A stretch of 64,000 nt of DNA from Acidisarcina polymorpha (GTDB taxonomy: Bacteria > Acidobacteriota > Terriglobia > Terriglobales > Acidobacteriaceae), in the NCBI RefSeq assembly GCF_003330725.1, contig NZ_CP030840.1:2232001-2296000 (forward strand), written 5' to 3'. Below, in pieces: positions 45,930 through 57,200 of this stretch (position 1 is the first letter of the stretch; every line of letters starts with the position of its first letter). The notes beneath the pieces were generated by a model. The model had not been told where the DNA came from and ran no database searches. It saw nothing but the letters and a program-made list of their open reading frames with translations. A program made the position numbers and the translations under genes.

Positions 45930-48194
45930 CTACCGCAATGTCACCACCTGCTTCAGTGGCAGATCCGCCGATGATCCTCCAACCATAAACGTGTAGTCGC
46001 CAGGAACCAGAGACCAGTCATTCTTCTTAACGTCGAAGATGGAGAGATATTTCGGATCGACCTCGACCGTTACCGTCCGCTTTTCCCCGGTCTGGAGCTT
46101 CACCTTAGTAAAGCCGACCAGGCGCTTCGGCGGCTCATCCGCGCTCGCCGGCAAGGCCGCATACACCTCCGCTACCTCTGAGCCATTGCGGCCGCCGGTG
46201 TTGGCAACCGTGAAGGTCACCTCAACACTCTGCCCCGGCGTCACCGTCAGCCCGGTGTAGTCATAGGTCGTGTAAGAGAGTCCATAGCCGAAGGGGAAGA
46301 GCACCGGCTTGTTCTCGGCGTCATACCACTTATAGCCGACCTTCAATCCCTCGTCATAGGTTGCTTGAAACGCCGGCAGCCCAGCGGCCCGCACCGCAGG
46401 CGCGACTGGCCCAGTGAAATTCTCCGAAGCCGGCGGCGGCTTCACGATCGTCGGATGAGGCAAATCCGCTTCGCTCTTAGGGAAGGTATTCGGCAGCTTG
46501 CCGCTCGGATTCACTGATCCAAACAAAACGTTGCCCAGCGCATTTGCCCCGTCGCTTCCCGCATACCACGCCTCGAGGATCGCCGCCGGAGAATCCACCC
46601 ACGGCATGGTCACCGGACTCCCCGTCTCCAGCACTACGATCGTCTTCGGATTGGCCGCCGCCACTGCCGCTACCACTGCGTCCTGGTTGCCGGTGAGCGA
46701 GAGGTTCGGCAGGTCCATTCCCTCGCTCTCCCACACATACGCGAAGACAACGGCGACATCCGCCCCCTTCGCGGCCTCAGCAGCCGCCGCCGGATCAGTG
46801 CCCGGGTCATACTTCACGCTGGCCTCTGGCGCTCTCGCCTGGATTGCCTTGAGCGGCGAGGTCGGAAACCAGATCTGCTCCTGCCAGTGGGTCGCGCCCT
46901 GCCCAGGAGGCATAATGGCGTTGCCCCCCGGAGGGTCTACCTGCGCCGACCCGCCGCCCGAAATCATGCCAACATCGGCATGGGCGCCGATCACCGCAAT
47001 GCTTCGCACCTTTGCCGGGTCCAGCGGCAGCACCGACTTGGTGTTCTTCAGCAGAACGATCGAGCCTTCCTCGATCCGCCGCGCCACATCGAGATCGCCG
47101 AGCACGTCGATCACGCTCCGTTCCCGCGGGAAATCAACGACTCCGGCAGCAAACATCGAGCGCAGAATTCGTTGTACGTGGTCGTCCAGCTCGGCGGTTG
47201 AAATCTTCCCCGACTGCACTGCGGTCTTGTAAGCGTCGCCATAGAAGAACTCGCCGGGCTCCTCGTTATCGAGCCCCGCCGCCGAAGCCTTCTCGGTGCT
47301 ATGGGTCCCGCCCCAGTCCGACAAGACAAACCCAGGAAATTTCCAGTCTTTTTTCAGCAGCGTGGTCAGCAGGTATTTGTTTTCGCAAGCGAAGTCGCCG
47401 TTGATGCGGTTATAAGAGCACATCGTCGCGGCCGGGTGTCCGGTCGCCACGCCAATCTCAAAGGCCAGCAGATCGCTCTCCCGGCCGGCTCGTTCGTCGA
47501 TGTGGATGTTAACCGAGTTCCGTCCGCTCTCCTGGTCATTGAACGCGTAGTGTTTGATGTCGCCGATCACGTGCTGCGACTGGGTTCCCTGGATGAGCTT
47601 GCCCACCAGCGTCCCGGCCAGCACCGGGTCTTCGCCCAGATATTCGAAGGTGCGTCCGTTGCGCGACTCGCGCGTCAAGTTTGTTCCTCCGCCCAGCGAC
47701 ATGTTGAACCCCTGCGCCCGCAGCTCGCGCCCGATCACCGCGCCATACTCATACGCCGCGTCCACGTCCCAGCTCGCCGCGGCCCCGACATTGGCGGGCA
47801 GCGCCGTTGAATATCTCCCGTTCTCGCCACTCGACCTCACTCCATACGCCGCATCGCTCATGTCAATGCCGGGAATACCCAGCCGCGGAATTCCCATCAC
47901 GAACCCCACGCCGCCGTTCGAGTTGATACGCGTGGGGCTTATCGGCGTCATACCTTCCAAGCCCGCGCCATGAATCAGCAGGATCTTCTCGTCCAGCGTC
48001 AGCTCTTTGAGCACCAGCGCTGCCCGGTCATCCGGCGAAAGGCTGGTGTTCATCCATGGTCCGGTCGGCTTGGCTGCCTGCTTGCCATGCGCATGACCGG
48101 CGCCTTGCCCGAAGCTTGGAGCTGTGAATGAAGCAAAAGACAAGAGCATCAGTGCACAAATTCTGAGCGCAGCAGTGCGGGCAGAGAAATTCAT
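45930..48194 (-). CDS. beta-glucosidase, glycoside hydrolase family 3
   Basis: A 754-aa exported GH3 enzyme that removes terminal beta-linked glucose or related sugars. A signal peptide covers residues 1-29. The catalytic nucleophile is in GFVLSDWGGTHS near residue 292. The substrate-site region LGGGTNLTRESRNGRTFEYLGEDP and the C-terminal GH3 domain are present, followed by a fibronectin-III-like domain (YGLSYTTYDYTGLTV). It likely degrades plant or microbial oligosaccharides in the periplasm or outside. It has no carbohydrate-utilisation partners beside it. Confidence 0.92.
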   Translation of the reverse strand: MNFSARTAALRICALMLLSFASFTAPSFGQGAGHAHGKQAAKPTGPWMNTSLSPDDRAALVLKELTLDEKILLIHGAGLEGMTPISPTRINSNGGVGFVMGIPRLGIPGIDMSDAAYGVRSSGENGRYSTALPANVGAAASWDVDAAYEYGAVIGRELRAQGFNMSLGGGTNLTRESRNGRTFEYLGEDPVLAGTLVGKLIQGTQSQHVIGDIKHYAFNDQESGRNSVNIHIDERAGRESDLLAFEIGVATGHPAATMCSYNRINGDFACENKYLLTTLLKKDWKFPGFVLSDWGGTHSTEKASAAGLDNEEPGEFFYGDAYKTAVQSGKISTAELDDHVQRILRSMFAAGVVDFPRERSVIDVLGDLDVARRIEEGSIVLLKNTKSVLPLDPAKVRSIAVIGAHADVGMISGGGSAQVDPPGGNAIMPPGQGATHWQEQIWFPTSPLKAIQARAPEASVKYDPGTDPAAAAEAAKGADVAVVFAYVWESEGMDLPNLSLTGNQDAVVAAVAAANPKTIVVLETGSPVTMPWVDSPAAILEAWYAGSDGANALGNVLFGSVNPSGKLPNTFPKSEADLPHPTIVKPPPASENFTGPVAPAVRAAGLPAFQATYDEGLKVGYKWYDAENKPVLFPFGYGLSYTTYDYTGLTVTPGQSVEVTFTVANTGGRNGSEVAEVYAALPASADEPPKRLVGFTKVKLQTGEKRTVTVEVDPKYLSIFDVKKNDWSLVPGDYTFMVGGSSADLPLKQVVTLR

Positions 48195-48328
48195 GAGGGT
48201 CCCTTCAAATGGAAGCTTCGCTAAACGGATTTAATACTATCAACCGGCAGCCGCCGCCGGAGCAGGGCGCGCATCTTTCGGCAAAGTTGTAGCAACGAGG
48301 TGAGATCCGTGGGGATAACAGACGAAAC

Positions 48329-49309
48329 CTAATCGTCCTCTTCCTGGATGGTGATGTCAGCGTCGAGGGCCACCGCGTCCGGACTCGATCCCTCGAGCAG
48401 TTCTGGCAGTTCCCGCTGCACCGCCGCCTGAAGATCGCTCTCTTTGGCGAATGGGAAGCGGATGTTGAGGTTAAGGATTTGATCGGCAGGAACGTAGAAA
48501 TTCGTCCCTGGAATCGTCGTCCAAAAGTCTTCCCGGCTGATGCTTTCAGTCTCGTCTATGACGCGGGCGCCTCTGTTTTTCTGCTCCGCCCGATCGCGCT
48601 CGAGCGATGCTTCGTAGTCTCCCTTGCGAAATCGTCGCACCTGCTCCATTTGAAGTCCGGAAAGCCTTCCGCTCAAATCAAGAAAGAAGTTCGCCACCCG
48701 CCCCTGGTAGAGACCGGCTTCTTTGGTGAGTACGTCGACATACACGGAACGCTTTGGCGTCTTGGGCCAGGTGAAGTCGGTCAGCAGAGTTTGCCATTCC
48801 GAGATATTCGGGACGATGACCTTGCGGGTGAAAAGGTCGTAGAGCCCGCTCTTCCCACGCCAATCGCCATACCTTACGGCCATCAGGCCGAAAGCCGTCC
48901 CCTCCGCTACCGCGAACAGGTAGAACCAGCATAAGAAGCGGCCCTGGTGACGGACGACCGCATTCACTGCCTGCAAGTAGCCAGGCGCCAGGCTTTTCTG
49001 ATCTTTGCCGAAGAGCTTTGAGGCGTCAGGAGTCAGCACCACCGCCGCTGCCAGCTGATAGTCGCTGCTGCGCTCGGGCGCGGACCATTCGCTTCCATAG
49101 ACGAATCGATCGATTGCCGGAACATACCAGACCAGCGCCAAAGCAACCAGGAATGGCACAATCCCGACAAACACCGCGAAGGTCGCCTCCTGGGTGCGAG
49201 TCAGCTGAAAGATTTTGAGCTTGAGGAACCACGAAGCAGGAAACCGGAACAGCACTCCCGGAATGAGTACATAAAAAATCAGCAGATACGTCGCGAGAAG
49301 TGCGATCAC
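48329..49309 (-). CDS. membrane protein of unknown function
   Basis: A 326-aa protein. Three hydrophobic segments are seen (residues ~3-24, ~42-65, ~118-142), after which a hydrophilic cytoplasmic region follows (IPNISEWQTLLTDFTWPK, KRSVYVDVLTKEAGLYQGRV) ending in an acidic tail (ITIQEEDD). I do not recognise the family. It starts with GTG at 49309 with a weak ribosome site. The 71-aa gene at 49323 lies 13 bp upstream on the same strand and is probably its operon partner. Confidence 0.6.
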   Translation of the reverse strand: MIALLATYLLIFYVLIPGVLFRFPASWFLKLKIFQLTRTQEATFAVFVGIVPFLVALALVWYVPAIDRFVYGSEWSAPERSSDYQLAAAVVLTPDASKLFGKDQKSLAPGYLQAVNAVVRHQGRFLCWFYLFAVAEGTAFGLMAVRYGDWRGKSGLYDLFTRKVIVPNISEWQTLLTDFTWPKTPKRSVYVDVLTKEAGLYQGRVANFFLDLSGRLSGLQMEQVRRFRKGDYEASLERDRAEQKNRGARVIDETESISREDFWTTIPGTNFYVPADQILNLNIRFPFAKESDLQAAVQRELPELLEGSSPDAVALDADITIQEEDD

Positions 49310-49322
49310 CGGAAGCTGCCGC

Positions 49323-49538
49323 CTAGGCCGGCTGTTTTTCCGGGAAAGTCTCCGGGACTAACGTCGCCTTTGGCGAGATACGAATGGTCCTGCCGCGGAA
49401 ATCTTTCATCTCGTACGATTTTCCCTGTTTCAGCAGGTCGAGGATCTCTCCTCGGCGCTTCCGGATTTCATCTTTCAGCACCTGCTCAGGGGGATCGCGA
49501 TGCAAGGCGCTGATGAGTTGATCGATATCGCTAACCAA
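49323..49538 (-). CDS. small hypothetical protein (71 aa)
   Basis: A short, charged, soluble protein (KDEIRKRRGEILDLLKQGKSYE, FRGRTIRISPK). It starts with TTG at 49538 after GGAAGGTGAG. Thirteen base pairs separate it from the membrane protein gene downstream, so they are likely co-transcribed. Function unknown. Confidence 0.6.
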   Translation of the reverse strand: MVSDIDQLISALHRDPPEQVLKDEIRKRRGEILDLLKQGKSYEMKDFRGRTIRISPKATLVPETFPEKQPA

Positions 49539-49753
49539 TGCTCACCTTCCACAATTTTCTAATCGTTCTGTTAGATCGCTTAGAGCTCAGCTAAGTCGCA
49601 CTAACTGCCCTATTAGCAGCCTAGACTCAACCATACGCATTCACAAGCAATATCGGCCGCGAGGACCCTTTCTGATAACCGGTGTCCCAATTAACCGATG
49701 TCGGAATGGCCGCTGTGCGCCGGACTTTAATTGGCCGGCCCTACAATACCACC

Positions 49754-50608
49754 ATGATTCTTCGCGCCGTCTCCCTGGCACTCATCTTCCTTTCCTGTCT
49801 TACTGGGCGCGCTCAGGCCGTTCCCGCAACCGCAACTTCTTCCGCGGGAGACTGTGGCCTTAGCGCCCTGCAAATCTGCGCTCTCCACGTGCTTCGGGAT
49901 GAAGGCCTGATCGTCACCAGCCCGCTGCGGATTCAAACGTTGGATCTGCTCTGGCTCGCTCCTTTCGCCGCCGGCACCGGCTATACCCTCACCAAAGATA
50001 ATTCGATCATGCAAGACCTCGGTTCGAATCCCTCCCGGGAAAAAAACTTCAATGACGTCTCGAATGTTCTCGGCATCTATGCTCCCGTCGCGTACTCCGG
50101 CATCGGCTACATCGCCAGTTCGATCCGCCATGACGAGCATCTGCGCGAAACCAGCATTCTTGCCGGGGAGGCACAAGTCGATGCCCTGATCCTCAACAAG
50201 GCCCTCGAGTATGCAGTCAACCGGCAGGACCCAAAGCAAGGCGATCGGACTGGCCGATTCTGGCCGCATGGCCTCAAGTCGTGGCCCGACGGCACATCCA
50301 TGCCTTCCGAGCACGCCATGAACGTATGGGCTTTTGCCAGGGTCGTCGCCGGCGAGTATCCCGGCTGGCGCACCCAGGCAATCGTCTATTCCATGGCCAC
50401 CACCGTCTCCTTCTCCCGCGTCCTCGCCCGCCAGCATTTTCCCTCCGATGTGATCGTTGGCAGCACCATGGGTTACCTCATCGGAGGACTCGTCGTCCAT
50501 CATCGCGCCGCCGGCTTGAGCGGTCTTTCCCTTGCATCGATTCAAACCGCCAATGGCCGCGGCTTTGAGATCTCCTATAACTTCGGTGGTCAGCATTCCT
50601 CCAATTGA
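49754..50608 (+). CDS. PAP2 superfamily phosphatase-like protein
   Basis: A 284-aa exported protein with a signal peptide (residues 1-24, ending AQA). The PAP2/acid-phosphatase signature is present though variant: SMPSEHAMNVWAFA in place of PSGH, then SRVLARQHFPSDVIVGS supplying the catalytic His and Asp. Such enzymes dephosphorylate lipid phosphates such as undecaprenyl pyrophosphate or phosphatidic acid. The Met at 49754 fits the signal peptide; the frame open from 49682 does not. Confidence 0.8.
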   Translation: MILRAVSLALIFLSCLTGRAQAVPATATSSAGDCGLSALQICALHVLRDEGLIVTSPLRIQTLDLLWLAPFAAGTGYTLTKDNSIMQDLGSNPSREKNFNDVSNVLGIYAPVAYSGIGYIASSIRHDEHLRETSILAGEAQVDALILNKALEYAVNRQDPKQGDRTGRFWPHGLKSWPDGTSMPSEHAMNVWAFARVVAGEYPGWRTQAIVYSMATTVSFSRVLARQHFPSDVIVGSTMGYLIGGLVVHHRAAGLSGLSLASIQTANGRGFEISYNFGGQHSSN

Positions 50609-50829
50609 CCCAAACCAAAATCGAAGAACCGCGAAAGCCTTAGCGCCGCTTCCTCGAAACAGCACTGTTCGACCGTTCGTCACCGGCAGCAACTCGCCTG
50701 TCATCGGATGAGATTGAATGACTTAGGCGCTGGTCTCGGGACGCCCAATCTTGCAACTGCTTCAATCAGCACGTACCATCGCGACAAGGCTGTAAGCACT
50801 GTCTGTGATGGAAGAACAGAGACACTTCG

Positions 50830-53121
50830 ATGGCCGATGGGAAGAGCACGCCTTCTATAGGAGAGTTGGTTGCCGCCAACTATCAGATCCTCGGCACGGC
50901 CGGGGCTGGTGGGATGGGCGTCGTCTATCGTGCTCTGGATCTCAAGCTGCAACGGACCGTCGCGCTCAAGTTCCTTCCCCCCGATCTCAACGCCAGCGAA
51001 CGCGATAAGGCGCGTTTTCTCCGCGAAGCCCGCACCGCCTCCTCGCTTGATCATCCCAACATCGGCGTGATCTACGGCATTGAGGATACTGCTGACGACC
51101 GCAGCTTCATCGCCATGGCCTTCTACGAAGGCAAGTCGCTTGCGCAGAGAATTCGCTCCGGTCCACTCTCCCCGCTCGAAGCCACCGACATCACCATACA
51201 GATGCTCAAAGGCCTCGAACATGCCCACTCTCAAGGCATCGAACATCGTGACGTCAAGCCCTCGAACATCATGATCACCCAGCAGGGGGCAACCTCTCGG
51301 CCGGTCGTCAAGATCGTTGACTTCGGCCTCGCGCATGTCAGCCAGCAGACCGCCAGCAAAACCCACGGCATCTCTGGAACCGTCGCTTATATGTCGCCCG
51401 AACAGACCCTTGGCCGTCCCATCGACAGCAAGACCGATATATGGGCGGTCGGCATCGTCTTCATGGAAATGCTCACCGGACAAAATCCCTTTTTCCGCGA
51501 GAGCATCCCGGGAACCGTCTTCGCGATTCTGAATGAGCCCCCTACGCTCCCTGAAGGCGTACCCGCCGAATTGCAGCAGGTAATCTACCGGTCTCTCTCC
51601 AAAGACCCCCAGCGCCGTTATCCGAACTGCACCGAGATGCTCCGCGACCTGGAGGCATTGCGCGATAAACTGCCCGACACGCCGGCCGCCGCCAACCCCG
51701 CGAATCCCAGTCTGGAGACGAAGTCCGCTCGCCGCAGCAAGGAGTCTGCCGACCTTCGCCGCTCTCGCGAATACGCCTCCGCCTCAACCTGGATGACGCC
51801 CCCGCCGAAGACCAGTTCGAAGCCGTGGTTGATCGCTCTTGCCGCGATCGTGGTTCTTAGCGGAGTGGCGCTCTTCGTTCCTCCCGTTCGGCAGAAGCTT
51901 GGCAGCTTCCTCGTCCCTCCCGACAGCGAAAATCGCAGACCGAGACAGGCCGCTTACGAAGGCTACCTCGCCGCCCTCGGCTATCTCGACCGCTATGACA
52001 AACCCGGCAATCTCGACCGCGCCGTTGACGCTCTGCAGGGTTCGCTTAAGGCGGACCCGCTCTTCGCCCTCGGCTACGCCGAACTCGGGGAAGCCTACCG
52101 GATGAAGTACCAAACCGACCGCAATCCAGAGTGGCTCGACCTCGCGCTCTCCAATTGCCAGCGTGCCGAGGAACTCGACAACCGGATTCCTACGGCCTAT
52201 ACCACGCTCGCAAACATTCACAACAGCCAGGGCAAACACGACCTCGCCGTGCAGGAAATCCAACAGGCTCTGGATATCAACCCCCGGGATGTCGCCGCCG
52301 TCACCGCTATGGCCCACTCCGAGGAAGCAGCCGGGCATCTGCCCGAAGCCGAAGAGGGCTTCAAAAAGGCCATTGCCCTACGCCCCGACGATTGGTCTGG
52401 ACCGACCGACCTCGGCTCGTTCTACACGCGTAACGGCCGGTACAAAGAGGCTGCGGATGCCTACAAACAAGCCGTTGCGCTCTCTCCGGGCAATGCCTTT
52501 GCTCTCAATAATCTCGCCGCCAATTACCTGTCGCTCGGCGATCCCCAATCGCTGCGGCTGGCCGAAGAGGCGCTCAAGAGTTCGCTTGCCATCCAGCCCA
52601 GTTACTTGGCTTACAGCAACCTCGGTGTCATCTATCTCGAGCAAAAACGCTACGCGGAATCTGCCGCCATGTCCGCCAAGGCCACCGGGATGAATGCCGA
52701 AGACTATCTCGTCTGGGACAATCTCCGCACCGCCTACGAATGGCTTCATGACCAGAGTCGAGCGGACGCAGCCACCGCCAAAGAACTGCCTCTGGTTGAA
52801 AAAGTCGTTCAAGCGAAGTCGCAGGATGGCCTGTCTCACGCGGTCCTCGCAACCTTGTATGCCAAGCGGGGAGAGACCAGCAAAGCGGAGCTTCAAATCC
52901 AGTCAGCCCTGGCTTTCGCGCCAGACTCGCCCGAAACCCTGCAAACCGTCGCCGACGCATATGAGAGCCTGGGAGACCGGCAGCGCGCCAAGCAATACCT
53001 GAAACAGGCAATTGCAAAGGGCGCGGCCGCCGACTCGATCGGAGGAGATGCCGACATCCAGGAGATCGCCAACGACCCCGACCTTCAGACCCACGGCCGG
53101 GCCGCAGCGCCGAAGGACTGA
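50830..53121 (+). CDS. Ser/Thr protein kinase with transmembrane segment and TPR repeats
   Basis: A 763-aa signalling protein. Residues ~15-290 form a Hanks-type kinase: glycine loop GTAGAGGMGVVYR (22-34), Lys47 in VALKF, catalytic HRDVKPSN (139-146) and DFG (164-166). One transmembrane helix (WLIALAAIVVLSGVALFV) lies near residues 335-355. The outer part to the C-terminus carries about eight TPR units (DRAVDALQGSLKADPLFALG and similar). The layout is kinase inside, TPR outside, typical of acidobacterial kinases. Substrates and ligand are unknown. Confidence 0.92.
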   Translation: MADGKSTPSIGELVAANYQILGTAGAGGMGVVYRALDLKLQRTVALKFLPPDLNASERDKARFLREARTASSLDHPNIGVIYGIEDTADDRSFIAMAFYEGKSLAQRIRSGPLSPLEATDITIQMLKGLEHAHSQGIEHRDVKPSNIMITQQGATSRPVVKIVDFGLAHVSQQTASKTHGISGTVAYMSPEQTLGRPIDSKTDIWAVGIVFMEMLTGQNPFFRESIPGTVFAILNEPPTLPEGVPAELQQVIYRSLSKDPQRRYPNCTEMLRDLEALRDKLPDTPAAANPANPSLETKSARRSKESADLRRSREYASASTWMTPPPKTSSKPWLIALAAIVVLSGVALFVPPVRQKLGSFLVPPDSENRRPRQAAYEGYLAALGYLDRYDKPGNLDRAVDALQGSLKADPLFALGYAELGEAYRMKYQTDRNPEWLDLALSNCQRAEELDNRIPTAYTTLANIHNSQGKHDLAVQEIQQALDINPRDVAAVTAMAHSEEAAGHLPEAEEGFKKAIALRPDDWSGPTDLGSFYTRNGRYKEAADAYKQAVALSPGNAFALNNLAANYLSLGDPQSLRLAEEALKSSLAIQPSYLAYSNLGVIYLEQKRYAESAAMSAKATGMNAEDYLVWDNLRTAYEWLHDQSRADAATAKELPLVEKVVQAKSQDGLSHAVLATLYAKRGETSKAELQIQSALAFAPDSPETLQTVADAYESLGDRQRAKQYLKQAIAKGAAADSIGGDADIQEIANDPDLQTHGRAAAPKD

Positions 53122-53309
53122 GTTCCCCCATTATTTCTAGTGACACAGCACCCAACTCGACTTATGCTCGCGTTGCGTCCATTTACGGTCGCGTCCCTTC
53201 GCTATCGATTTGCCACGAGAGACGCCACGCCAGGGCAGAGTGCCCAGCGATAAGGCTTCCACAAGGCACCTCCGGCTGATTTCAATTCAACACTTCGAGG
53301 AAAATCTCC

Positions 53310-53645
53310 ATGGCTGTATTTGCCACTGTCTCCTGCAATGGAACCCAATACGACATTCAATTCGACCCGCCGAGCCCTCCCCCCGCCATCCCTCTCCAGG
53401 GGGAAATCAGCATCACCCTCGATCAAAGCATCGTGAGTGACTGCTTTGTCCAGTTCGATCAGCCGGTGCTTCAGGGAACTCAGCCTCTCTCTGCGCACAC
53501 GCCAGTCAAGCTCTCTCGCGGCCAAACCATCCCCAAGTTCTATGTGACCCAACCACCGTCTCCGCCATACACGGTCAACATGAAAGCCGGATCCGATTCC
53601 ATCGGACCATGGTGTACCCCACACCCAATTACCGTCAGTCGCTAG
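53310..53645 (+). CDS. small hypothetical protein (111 aa)
   Basis: A Pro-rich, beta-strand-like protein (AVFATVSCNGTQYDIQFDPP, GEISITLDQSIV). No signal peptide, membrane helix or known motif is seen. GAGGAAA lies before the ATG. It may be co-transcribed with the kinase gene 188 bp upstream, but the gap is large. Function unknown. Confidence 0.5.
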   Translation: MAVFATVSCNGTQYDIQFDPPSPPPAIPLQGEISITLDQSIVSDCFVQFDQPVLQGTQPLSAHTPVKLSRGQTIPKFYVTQPPSPPYTVNMKAGSDSIGPWCTPHPITVSR

Positions 53646-54204
53646 GATTCGGCAATCCGCTTAATTAACGGCTCACGGCTCCCCTTTGGGGCCGGTGCGC
53701 CCTTCCGCCTCAGCCCCTCCCTGATCCAATGTCTCTTCTGCTCGACGAGAGGTATCTTTGAGCCACGCACGGCCCGTCCAGCACCTGTCCGCGTTATCCA
53801 CCCCTTCCACACCCCTCCACAGCATCTGCACCATTCCTGCGCCTTGCCGTCACCCATCCGCAGGCCTAGTCTCGGGAGATGGCTTTGCCATACCTTCTTC
53901 CTTTGAGGCAACGTCCTTTCCGCGCCCCGAAAGGCGGCTTCGAATTCTCCACAGACGTTCCCCAAGAAATAAGAACTCTCTGGATGCCTTTTCCTAGTAA
54001 AATACAAGATGTAGTGGTTGACGCTTGACTTGCACTATAGAGAGCGCATACTAAGCATCTGTCAACAAGATTTGGACGCGCTCCCAAGTTGCGCCCGACA
54101 CCCAGACGATCCCGAAATCCGAAGAACGACATAGGCCCGATCGACGCAACCACCGTCCGGTAATCCCGGCATCCCATTTTTGTAGCACCGATAAAGGAGC
54201 ACGC
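53646..54204. other. intergenic region upstream of nrdJ
   Basis: Open frames on the minus strand here are spurious (high Arg/Gly/Lys, no start signal). A GC-rich hairpin (GGCTCCCC / GGGGCC, about 53676-53692) lies after the preceding gene. A possible promoter is listed separately. No B12 riboswitch was recognised, although the enzyme is B12-dependent. Confidence 0.4.
54025..54052 (+). promoter_or_regulatory. possible nrdJ promoter
   Basis: TTGACT at 54025-54030 and CATACT at 54047-54052 are 16 bp apart, 152 bp before the start codon. The match to the consensus is moderate. TTGAC is repeated just before (TTGACGCTTGAC), so the exact element is uncertain. Confidence 0.3.
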
Positions 54205-57200
54205 ATGGCCGAGGCCACCACCCGCACAAATCCAACGAACGGCGCAACCGCGATAGCCGAACAGCCGACCCGGCAGCCCGCCGCGAAAAAGGCCGAGGGC
54301 CTCCGCTTCCACCGCGTCTTCTCCAAACCCGGCGTTTCGCCCTACGGTGAAGTTCAATGGGAGCGTCGCACCGCTTCGATCACCGACGCCACCGGCAAAT
54401 CCATCTTTGAGCAGAAGGACGTTGAGGTGCCGGTCGATTGGTCGATGACCGCGACCAACATCGTCGCCAGCAAGTATCTCCACGGCCAACTCGGCACCCC
54501 CGAGCGCGAGAGCGGCGTCCGCGCCCTGGTTTCGCGCGTCGCTGAAACCATTCGCGATTGGGGCATGAATGACGGTTATTTCGCCACCCCCGAAGACGCC
54601 GCGCTCTTCCATGACGAGCTCGTTCACCTGCTCGTAAATCAGAAAGTGGCCTTCAACTCCCCGGTCTGGTTCAACGTTGGCTGCGACCGCTTGGAACCCA
54701 ATTCCGATGCCCAGAATTGGCACTACAATCCCCACACTTGCGCGGTCGAGTTCTCCGTCACCGGCTATCGCAATCCGCAATGCTCGGCCTGCTTCATCAA
54801 CGCCGTCGATGATTCGCTCGATTCGATCCTGACCTTGGCCAAGACCGAAGGCATGCTCTTCAAGTGGGGCTCGGGCACCGGCTCGAACCTCTCGCCCATC
54901 CGCGGATCCATGGAATTGCTCTCCGGCGGCGGCACCGCCTCCGGCCCGCTCAGCTTCATGCGCGGCTTCGACGCCTTTGCCGGCGTCATCAAGTCCGGCG
55001 GCAAGACCCGCCGCGCCGCCAAGATGGTCATCCTCAACGTCGATCATCCCGACATCATTGAATTCATCGAGTGCAAGTCGAAAGAAGAAGCGAAGGCGTG
55101 GGCACTGATGCAGGCCGGCTACGATGGTTCCTCTGGTCCGGACTCCGAGGCCTACTCGTCGATCTTCTTCCAGAACGCCAACAACTCCGTGCGGGTCACC
55201 GACGAGTTCATGCAGGCCGTCGAACGCGATGGCGACTTCACCGTCTACACCGTCAAGGACCACCTGCCCGTCAAGACCTACAAAGCCCGCGACATCATGA
55301 AGAAGATCGCCGAGGCCACCTGGCAGTGCGGCGATCCCGGCATGCAGTACGACACCACCATCAACAAGTGGCACACCTCGAAGAACTCCGGCCGGATCAA
55401 CGCCTCCAATCCCTGCTCCGAGTACATGTTCCTCGACAACTCGGCCTGCAACCTGGCGTCATTCAATCTGCTGAAGTTCGTCGACCACGCCGGCAACTTC
55501 GACATCGCTTCTTACCGCCACGCCATCGGCATCATGATCACTGCGATGGACATCCTGGTCGACAACTCCGGCTACCCGACTGAATGGATCGGCCGCAACT
55601 CCCACGATTACCGTCCGCTTGGCCTCGGCTACGCTAACCTGGGCGCACTGCTGATGAGCTTCGGTCTGCCGTATGACTCTGATGCCGGACGCGACTTCGC
55701 CGCCACCCTGACCTCCATCATGTGCGGCGAGGCCTATCTGCAATCTTCGAAGATCGCAGAATCCTGCCCGCCGCTCGCCTCGACGACTCCGCTGACTGCG
55801 AACGCCGAGCGCACTGGTGGCGCCTGCCCCGGCTTCTACGTCAACCGTGAACCCTTCCTCGATGTCATCCGCATGCATCGCGCCGAGGTCAACAACATCG
55901 GCAAGACCAACAAGGCGGTCATCATGAGCGGCAATCGCGGCAGCGCCGAGTCGCGCGACCTCAACGGCCGCGTCGCCACCGAGACCTTCGTCGTCCCCCA
56001 GCTCGACGCGCTCATCGATGCCTCCCGCGATTGCTGGGACAAGGCGCTCGCCCACGGCGAGAAGCACGGCTACCGCAACTCCCAGGTCACCGTGCTTGCC
56101 CCCACCGGCACCATCGGCTTCATGATGGATTGCGATACCACCGGCATCGAGCCCGATCTCGCCCTGGTCAAGTACAAGAAGCTGGTCGGCGGCGGCATGA
56201 TCAAGATCGTCAACAATACCGTGCCCGCCGCGCTCTTCAAGCTCGGCTACACCAACGACCAGGTCGACGCCATCGTTAGCTACATCGACGCCACCGGAAC
56301 CATCGAAGGCGCTCCCGGAGTCAAGCCCGAACACCTGGCCGTCTTCGATTGCTCCTTCAAGCCGTCCAAGGGGACCCGCTCGATCCACTACACCGGCCAC
56401 GTCAAGATGATGGCTGCCACCCAGCCCTTCCTCTCTGGAGCCATCTCGAAGACCGTCAACCTGCCCCACGACTGCACCCTCGAAGACATTGCCGAGGCAT
56501 ATCTCGATTCCTGGCGACTCGGCCTCAAGGCCGTCGCCGTCTATCGCGACGGATCGAAGGGCGCTCAACCGCTCAACGTCTCCGATGGCAAGGGCGCGAA
56601 AGAGATCAAGACCTCAAAGGACAGTTCAGGCAAGGATTCGCCAATCGACGTGCTGAATCAGGCCGCCGACCGGGTACTCGCCTCGCTGGTGCAAGGCAAG
56701 CCCGGCTCCGAATCCGACTTGAAGACCCTCGAAGCCAAAGTCTCCGACAAACTCGAAGTCACCTCGCGCAGCATCCTCGCCGCCGCGAGCGCCTTCACTG
56801 AAGCCTTACAGAAGGTTGTCACTCTGAGCGAAGCGGAACGTAGTGGAGCGCAGTCGAAGGATCTGGATGGTCGAAACGCCACCAACTTATTCGGCGCGCA
56901 GGGCCAGGACCCCAACTCTCCGCCGCGCGCCGTGCGTCACCGCCTGCCTGCGGAACGCGCCTCGCTCACCCACAAATTCTCCCTCGGCGGCCACGAAGGC
57001 TACATCACCGTCGGCCTCTACCCCTCGGGCGAACCCGGTGAAATCTTCATCAAGATGGCCAAAGAAGGCTCGACCGTCTCCGGCCTGATGGACAGCTTCG
57101 CCACTGCCATCTCGCTCTCGCTCCAGCACGGAGTGCCGTTGAAGGTCCTGTGCGAAAAGTTCGCCCACACCCGCTTCGAGCCCTCCGGCTGGACCGGCAA

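Noticed and set aside
50021-50034. GGTTCGAATCCC, a T-loop-like sequence suggesting a tRNA
   Set aside because: It is in frame inside the PAP2 gene (LGSNPSR) and no acceptor or anticodon stem can be built around it.
50701-51483. 260-codon minus-strand open frame over the kinase start
   Set aside because: Lies antisense to the conserved kinase domain; no ribosome site or motifs.
53642-54007. 121-codon minus-strand open frame
   Set aside because: Arg/Gly/Lys-rich translation typical of non-coding GC-rich DNA; no start signal.
54025-54204. B12 riboswitch or NrdR boxes before nrdJ
   Set aside because: I could not find the B12 box or paired NrdR-type boxes with the right spacing.
53866-55374. 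502-codon minus-strand open frame
   Set aside because: Antisense to the start of nrdJ, Gly/Ala/Asp-rich without motifs; not a gene.
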